From Myxococcota bacterium (GTDB taxonomy: Bacteria; Myxococcota_A; UBA796): 64,000 bases of DNA. A program made the translations under genes and the position numbers. Shown here piece after piece: positions 60,093 through 64,000 of this stretch. Positions within the stretch are counted from its first letter, which is position 1; the number at the start of each line of letters is the position of its first letter. A model generated the notes under the pieces. That model had not been told where the DNA came from, did no database searches, and saw only the letters and a list, made by a program, of their open reading frames with translations. The stretch spans positions 89,858 to 153,857 of the forward strand of contig JAQXDW010000024.1 in the NCBI GenBank assembly GCA_029251165.1, read 5' to 3'.

Positions 60093-60295
60093 CGCAATTG
60101 ATACCATTAACGCGGCGAGTAGGAGTACGACGCTATAGGACTGCTCTGTTTGCGCTCTCTGCGCCTTTTCCTGACGCCGCACCCCATCCAAAACAATGAG
60201 AGCACTCCACTTCGCAGCCGAATCAAAAACCAGATGGTAGGATCAAAACTTAAAGGAAGGAGGACCTAATTCAGCTAGGCAGGAGAATTCTCGTT

Positions 60296-60358
60296 ATGGA
60301 AACGGGAAAAATGATTAACGATTCGTTATTAAAATCTATAACTAAGATACTGAGGTAA
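60296..60358 (+). CDS. Possible 20-codon leader peptide
   Basis: ATG at 60296, stop TAA at 60356, two bases before the ATG of the next gene. An AGGAG lies ten bases upstream. The peptide (METGKMIND, then SLLKSITKILR) has low-GC codons like its neighbour. It could be a leader peptide or a chance ORF. Confidence 0.25.
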   Translation: METGKMINDSLLKSITKILR

Positions 60359-60360
60359 AA

Positions 60361-60813
60361 ATGGATCACGATAAATTCCAGGGGTTGATCAAGAAGCTCT
60401 ACTCGACAGTCAGTGAGTTAGAAGACATGTTTCCAGGTCGCCACTTTACTCCCGACGGCCATATGGTAGGGAGTATCGGTGAATGCCTTGTGGCAGACGC
60501 TTATGGTTTAAAGCTCAAAACAGCATCAAACAAAGGCTTTGATGCTGTGACCAGAGATGGAAAGGAAGTAGAGATTAAGGCCACGCAGTCAAAGTCAGTA
60601 GCCTTCCGTAGCGAACCGGGACATGCAATTGTTATTAAAATCCTTCCAGATGGAAGATTTGAAGAGGTATATAACGGTCCAGGCGACTTGATATGGAAGC
60701 AGTTCGCTGGTAAAAATGTTCCGAGCAATGGTCAATTTCAAATTTCACTAAACAAATTAAAAGAACTAAACCAACAGGTAAGCGACTCTATCCGCGTTCC
60801 AAGAATCGCTTAA
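60361..60813 (+). CDS. DUF6998-like PD-(D/E)XK nuclease-type protein
   Basis: A 150-residue cytosolic protein with a GAGG box six bases before the ATG. Its core, GHMVGSIGECLVADAYGLKL, then KGFDAVTRDGKEVEIKATQSK, has the Glu...Asp...Glu-x-Lys arrangement of the PD-(D/E)XK fold, as in the DUF6998 family. Relatives are small solitary proteins of mobile or defence-rich regions; the fold suggests a restriction-type nuclease, but the activity has not been shown to my knowledge. Codon use is markedly AT-richer than in the rest of the window, so it was probably acquired by transfer. Confidence 0.8.
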   Translation: MDHDKFQGLIKKLYSTVSELEDMFPGRHFTPDGHMVGSIGECLVADAYGLKLKTASNKGFDAVTRDGKEVEIKATQSKSVAFRSEPGHAIVIKILPDGRFEEVYNGPGDLIWKQFAGKNVPSNGQFQISLNKLKELNQQVSDSIRVPRIA

Positions 60814-61493
60814 CAAGGCAGTGAATACGGCGTCGTGTCGCTCTAAATCGATTGAAGCACGTTAATCTAAGACATAGAGAAGAATATCAATTTAGATAGA
60901 GGACTGTTTGAGAGAGAGGGTGAAATCCTATCTTATATCCGTGCTCGCACGTGGGTAATGAAGAACAAGCAGCGTTTTCAGCTCCGTGCCCCATCTGAAT
61001 GCGTGGTTGCAAATTTTCCGAGCAGGAAAATGGACCTCTGTTCGCGCTTCTCAAGCCGGTCTAATGCTGTCCTCATACCATCCTGAAAGCAGCGCTATCG
61101 CTGACTCTGACTGAGGTTGTCGCGCCGCTCATTGCCATGTTCTCACCCCTCCAATCCTTCCAGTCCGATGGATTCAAGGGGCAAAGAAGTCCGCTGGTGA
61201 GCCTGAAAGCGGCCCTGCCTCGGGACGGAGCAAACACGATCACGTTCGCCGCCCTCCCCATTCGCATCAGCTCTCGCTGAGCGTTTACCGGATCGGTCAC
61301 CTGGTCAACCAGCCAGCCCGAGCCCCACGTCCAGTCCAACCAACACCGACACCCAGCGATTCCGCAGGGCGTAGCCGATGCTGAGGAGTGCATCGGACCG
61401 GGCCTGGAGGGGAAAAAGCCACTTGAACGACTTACCCGCTACAAGGATCCTACAGTGTCTGTCTACGCGCAGCGATCTGCGGTAGAACAGGGC
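60814..61493. other. 680-base region without a convincing gene
   Basis: The left part (to about 60960) is AT-rich and contains several stops in all frames. A 42-codon ORF at 60958-61086 (MKNKQRFQLRAPSECVV...) and a minus-strand ORF (61073-61393) have no recognisable features. It could be a decayed mobile or defence locus flanking the transferred gene. Confidence 0.45.
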
Positions 61494-64000
61494 ATGTCGG
61501 ATCCCCTGCTTCTCAGCACTGCCCTCTCTGCAACTACCAAATACCTGGAGCTTCAGCAGGCGCTGAGCGGGAACCTGGAGGTCGATCCGCTGCAGGAGTC
61601 CGATGAGATCGATCCGCTCGCGATCGATCCGCTGACCATCACCACAGACATGCCCTTTGGGGGGCCTCCGCTGGATCCGCTCACCCCAGATGACCTCGGA
61701 CCCGACGGTATCAACCCCGAGCTGACGGTGCTCGACAAGCCCCTTCGCAAGCAGCTCAACCCGCTGCAGTGCGACCGGCTCACAGGGGCGCTGACCACCT
61801 TCATCGACGAGGGCATCGAGTCGGGCAAGAAGGACCTCAAGAAGTGGACGAAGCGCGCCAGTCCAGACGATGTGGGCGGCCTGCTGTCAGACCAGACCAT
61901 CCAGAAGCCGCTGGACAAGATGCTCAAGAAGACCGTCGGAAAGCCGGGCTTTGACAAGGTGAAGATCATTCTCACCGAGGCCACTGAGGATCAGGCCACC
62001 AGTGTGGTTTCGTCGGGTGTCGTGTCGTCGGGTGTGGTGGAGGGAGCCGGCGTCTATGCCGATCCGAGCAAGACGTACGAGGTCTGCACCAACCCCGACG
62101 CCTGGATTCGAGAAGACGGCAACCACAGCCACGCCACGGAAGAGTGTGTCCCGAAGAATGTGCTGTGTGAGGTGCTGAACAAGGACGGCAATTACTACCA
62201 GGTCTGCTACCAGGTGGGCGGCCAGGAGCGCACGGTCTGGACCTCGAAGACCAACTTCGGCGGTGCCCTGAAGGGCGAAGACAAGGCGTCGATTCTGGAG
62301 GGTGCCCGGGACCGGGCCGATGCAAAGTCCGGCTTCTTCTGCACCCCGAAGGGCGCGACGCTCTACGACGGCGAGTTCAGCACCATCGACACGCTTCCCC
62401 CGGGTGCGCTGGGGCGTATTGTCGGCATCGTTCGCCCCAAAGGAACCAAGACCGACTACGCGCAGGTGGAGGTCGTCAAGGGTGGCCAGACCCTCACAGG
62501 CACCGTCAAGCTCGATGACCTCACCGGTCGCGGGCCCCTGAGCGCGTCGGACTATGAGGCTCTGAAGCAGCAGCGCATGGACATGCTCGCCGGAGAGAGC
62601 GGGGAGCACAGCCTCGACGAGATCAAGGAATCCACCACCGGCGGTGACTTCGGCGACGAAGAGATCATCGACTACCGCAACCGCCGCAGAGAGGGGCTCG
62701 ACACCCAGTCCACGTCCGGCCAGCTCCACACCACCGATGTCAGCGTGGAGGATGCCTTCGCCCCCTACCAGGCACCGCTGAAGCCCCACAGCGGCGAGGT
62801 CAGCGGCGAGGTCTACCGTCAGGTCCACGAGGTGGCCAACCGCTCGGCTTTTGCCGAACCCGGCGAGGATCCCGGCAAGGTGGCGATGGATGCTGCCCGA
62901 CTGGCTGCCCTCCAGCAGATGCTGCTCAACCAGTACGGCGCCACCTGGCTCATCGACTCCTACACCGAGCAGGCCGATGCCTACTGGCGTCCGCGCACCA
63001 TCAAGTACGCCGACGGCGATGAGCAGAAGGGCATCCTCGGCCTGTTCGCCAAGAAGAACATCGAGTGGAAGACGCTCAAGAAGAAGGAGCGAAAGCAGAA
63101 GATGCAGGAGTGGGGGATCACGAAGTTCTTCCATCGACTCTTCAAGTGGAAGCTCAACGACGGCGTGCGGCTCGATGAGATCGAGTGGATGATTGCCTCC
63201 ACAAAGGAACTGACCGACTTCGCCACCGAGCAGCGAAAGTCCATCTCCCTCAGCTCCGTCGTGCCCCGTGACCTGCCCCAGCCTCCGGAGCCGATGGACC
63301 CGGCCGGGCTGACCGGACTCGACGACCTCGTCGCACAGATCAATCCCCACAACGCGATGGTGGGCAACGCCATGCTCAATGTCACGCCTGAGAGCAAGAA
63401 GCGCCTGTTCTCAAGGCGCGACAAGGTCATAGGGCGGGCCGTCTCTGCGGTCGCCGCCACCTATACCCAGCACTACTCCGAGGGCGGCAAGACCGAGCAG
63501 CTCGTCAAGGAGCTGGGGCTCTCGGTGGACTGGGCGGACACCTGGGAGAGCCAGACCTCCGATGGGGGCGGACCGGCCGGCTACCTCACCGTCACCGGCA
63601 TGCCGGGCCTGCTGGAGCTGGAGGTTCCGGTCTACGACAGCCTCGACGGCACCGATGAGCTCGGCAAGGTCCACTTCGGTGATCGGCTGGCGTGGACGGG
63701 CGCCACTGAGAAGCGGGGCTCAGAGGCATGGGTGGAGATCACCTGGCGCGACGGAAGCGTCGGCTGGGTGCAAGCCCGCTACACCAACGGCGGACAGGTC
63801 AGCCAGGAGATCATCGACCGGGAGGCGGCGGTGCTCGCCCGGCAGCAGCGGGTCAGCGACGGTGTGCTCGACATCGACTCCCAGTCTGAGAGCAAGCAGC
63901 CCTTTGCCACCGCACCCGCCGGCCTGAAGGTGCGCGGCTACCATGTGCTGCGCCAGCCCCTCAGCGGCAGCCCGGTCTACACCGATGTCTTCGAGCGGGG
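61494..64000 (+). CDS. Large protein with SH3-like domains, 3' end beyond window
   Basis: A frame open from ATG 61494 to the right edge (at least 835 residues). There is no signal peptide. The N-terminal 120 residues are rich in DPL repeats (LEVDPLQESDEIDPLAIDPL). A coiled or helical segment follows (about 95-165), then an SH3-like module (about 185-260: YEVCTNPDAWIREDGNH, KDGNYYQVCYQVGGQERTVW), a second one (about 275-345: CTPKGATLYDGEFSTIDTLP, GRIVGIVRPKGTKTDYAQVE), a long helical middle (SAFAEPGEDPGKVAMDAARL, KWKLNDGVRLDEIEWMIAST) and a third SH3-like module (about 690-770: VYDSLDGTDELGKVHFGDR, RDGSVGWVQARYTNGGQ). The pattern recalls effectors or cargo of contractile injection systems and peptidoglycan-associated proteins, but I do not recognise the family. 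The start lacks a clear ribosome site. Confidence 0.75.
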   Translation, partial: MSDPLLLSTALSATTKYLELQQALSGNLEVDPLQESDEIDPLAIDPLTITTDMPFGGPPLDPLTPDDLGPDGINPELTVLDKPLRKQLNPLQCDRLTGALTTFIDEGIESGKKDLKKWTKRASPDDVGGLLSDQTIQKPLDKMLKKTVGKPGFDKVKIILTEATEDQATSVVSSGVVSSGVVEGAGVYADPSKTYEVCTNPDAWIREDGNHSHATEECVPKNVLCEVLNKDGNYYQVCYQVGGQERTVWTSKTNFGGALKGEDKASILEGARDRADAKSGFFCTPKGATLYDGEFSTIDTLPPGALGRIVGIVRPKGTKTDYAQVEVVKGGQTLTGTVKLDDLTGRGPLSASDYEALKQQRMDMLAGESGEHSLDEIKESTTGGDFGDEEIIDYRNRRREGLDTQSTSGQLHTTDVSVEDAFAPYQAPLKPHSGEVSGEVYRQVHEVANRSAFAEPGEDPGKVAMDAARLAALQQMLLNQYGATWLIDSYTEQADAYWRPRTIKYADGDEQKGILGLFAKKNIEWKTLKKKERKQKMQEWGITKFFHRLFKWKLNDGVRLDEIEWMIASTKELTDFATEQRKSISLSSVVPRDLPQPPEPMDPAGLTGLDDLVAQINPHNAMVGNAMLNVTPESKKRLFSRRDKVIGRAVSAVAATYTQHYSEGGKTEQLVKELGLSVDWADTWESQTSDGGGPAGYLTVTGMPGLLELEVPVYDSLDGTDELGKVHFGDRLAWTGATEKRGSEAWVEITWRDGSVGWVQARYTNGGQVSQEIIDREAAVLARQQRVSDGVLDIDSQSESKQPFATAPAGLKVRGYHVLRQPLSGSPVYTDVFER

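Larger units (their letters stand above)
59853..60360. other. 508-base region with falling GC before the PD-(D/E)XK-like gene
   Basis: It holds a 50-codon lipoprotein-like ORF (59896-60048), an AT-rich promoter candidate (60061-60092) and a 20-codon ORF (60296-60358), all listed separately. From about 60040 the base composition is clearly lower in GC than the rest of the window. Confidence 0.5.

Noticed and set aside
61073..61393. Minus-strand ORF of 106 codons
   Set aside because: No ribosome site, no family, odd composition (Trp/Arg/Ser-rich); likely chance.
61887..63350. Long minus-strand ORF (487 codons) near the right end
   Set aside because: It is antisense to the open plus-strand frame from 61494, which has the better protein composition (SH3-like modules, balanced hydrophobic pattern). 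The minus-strand product is repetitive Leu/Val/Gly/Arg-rich, as expected for a GC-rich shadow.
1..64000. tRNA, rRNA, CRISPR arrays, transposases, integrases
   Set aside because: I looked for tRNA-like cloverleaf ends, regularly spaced repeats and DDE or tyrosine-recombinase motifs and saw none. A tRNA scan would be needed to be sure.

Overview
The window is a high-GC, densely packed bacterial chromosome segment with no rRNA, tRNA, CRISPR array, phage or insertion sequence that I can recognise. The best guess for the host is a Myxococcota-like (former deltaproteobacterial) Gram-negative predator or saprophyte. The reasons are a MYXO-CTERM-type C-terminus (9075-10274), about 18 predicted lipoproteins with Asp/Thr-rich linkers, FG-GAP and CxGxDNDCDG repeat proteins, an AGPS-type ether-lipid synthase and a sterol-methyltransferase-like enzyme. 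This assignment is inference from gene content only.

Layout. 1-4 kb: the tail of an unknown gene, then a minus-strand operon of an SGNH-hydrolase-like protein and two zinc-ribbon membrane paralogues. 4-16 kb: a dCache class III nucleotidyl cyclase, an FG-GAP lipoprotein, hemF, a MYXO-CTERM protein, an SMT-like methyltransferase, a GH1 lipoprotein, a PAP2 phosphatase and an MDR oxidoreductase. 15.7-19 kb: lipoproteins and a HEAT-repeat protein.

The most striking locus is 19.0-20.9 kb. A 48-codon ORF with a good ribosome binding site ends in Gly-Gly-Glu and lies directly upstream of a clear PafA/Dop (Pup ligase) family protein. The enzyme carries a roughly 95-residue insertion with two or three predicted membrane segments. 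Together they look like a minimal, membrane-tethered pupylation-like (Pup/UBact-type) tagging pair. No Dop partner, Mpa ATPase or proteasome gene is in the window.

21-38 kb: a PHP-type (CehA/McbA-like) lipoprotein, a GNAT, a cyclophilin lipoprotein, a five-CxxCH cytochrome-like lipoprotein in an operon with an SH3-like lipoprotein, a DUSP23-like phosphatase lipoprotein, an M14 carboxypeptidase with AGPS, and a TldD/TldE-like pair that both carry export signals. 38-51 kb: a translationally coupled MDR oxidoreductase-DUF3604-CocE operon, a PilT-like ATPase, a PHB-depolymerase-like esterase, MopE-like/beta-helix and CAP-domain lipoproteins, a lipoprotein-type SAM methyltransferase, an MFS exporter, and an ECF sigma factor with a ChrR-type zinc anti-sigma (photo-oxidative stress type). 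51-64 kb: a SASA-type esterase, a 1456-residue BRCT plus leucine-rich-repeat protein with internal duplication, a LamG lipoprotein, a lower-GC patch (about 60.0-61.1 kb) with a PD-(D/E)XK-like gene, and a large protein with SH3-like domains running off the right edge.

Many neighbouring genes overlap by 1-8 bases (stop/start coupling). Several start sites are not ATG or lack a clear Shine-Dalgarno sequence, so some N-termini are uncertain and are flagged.
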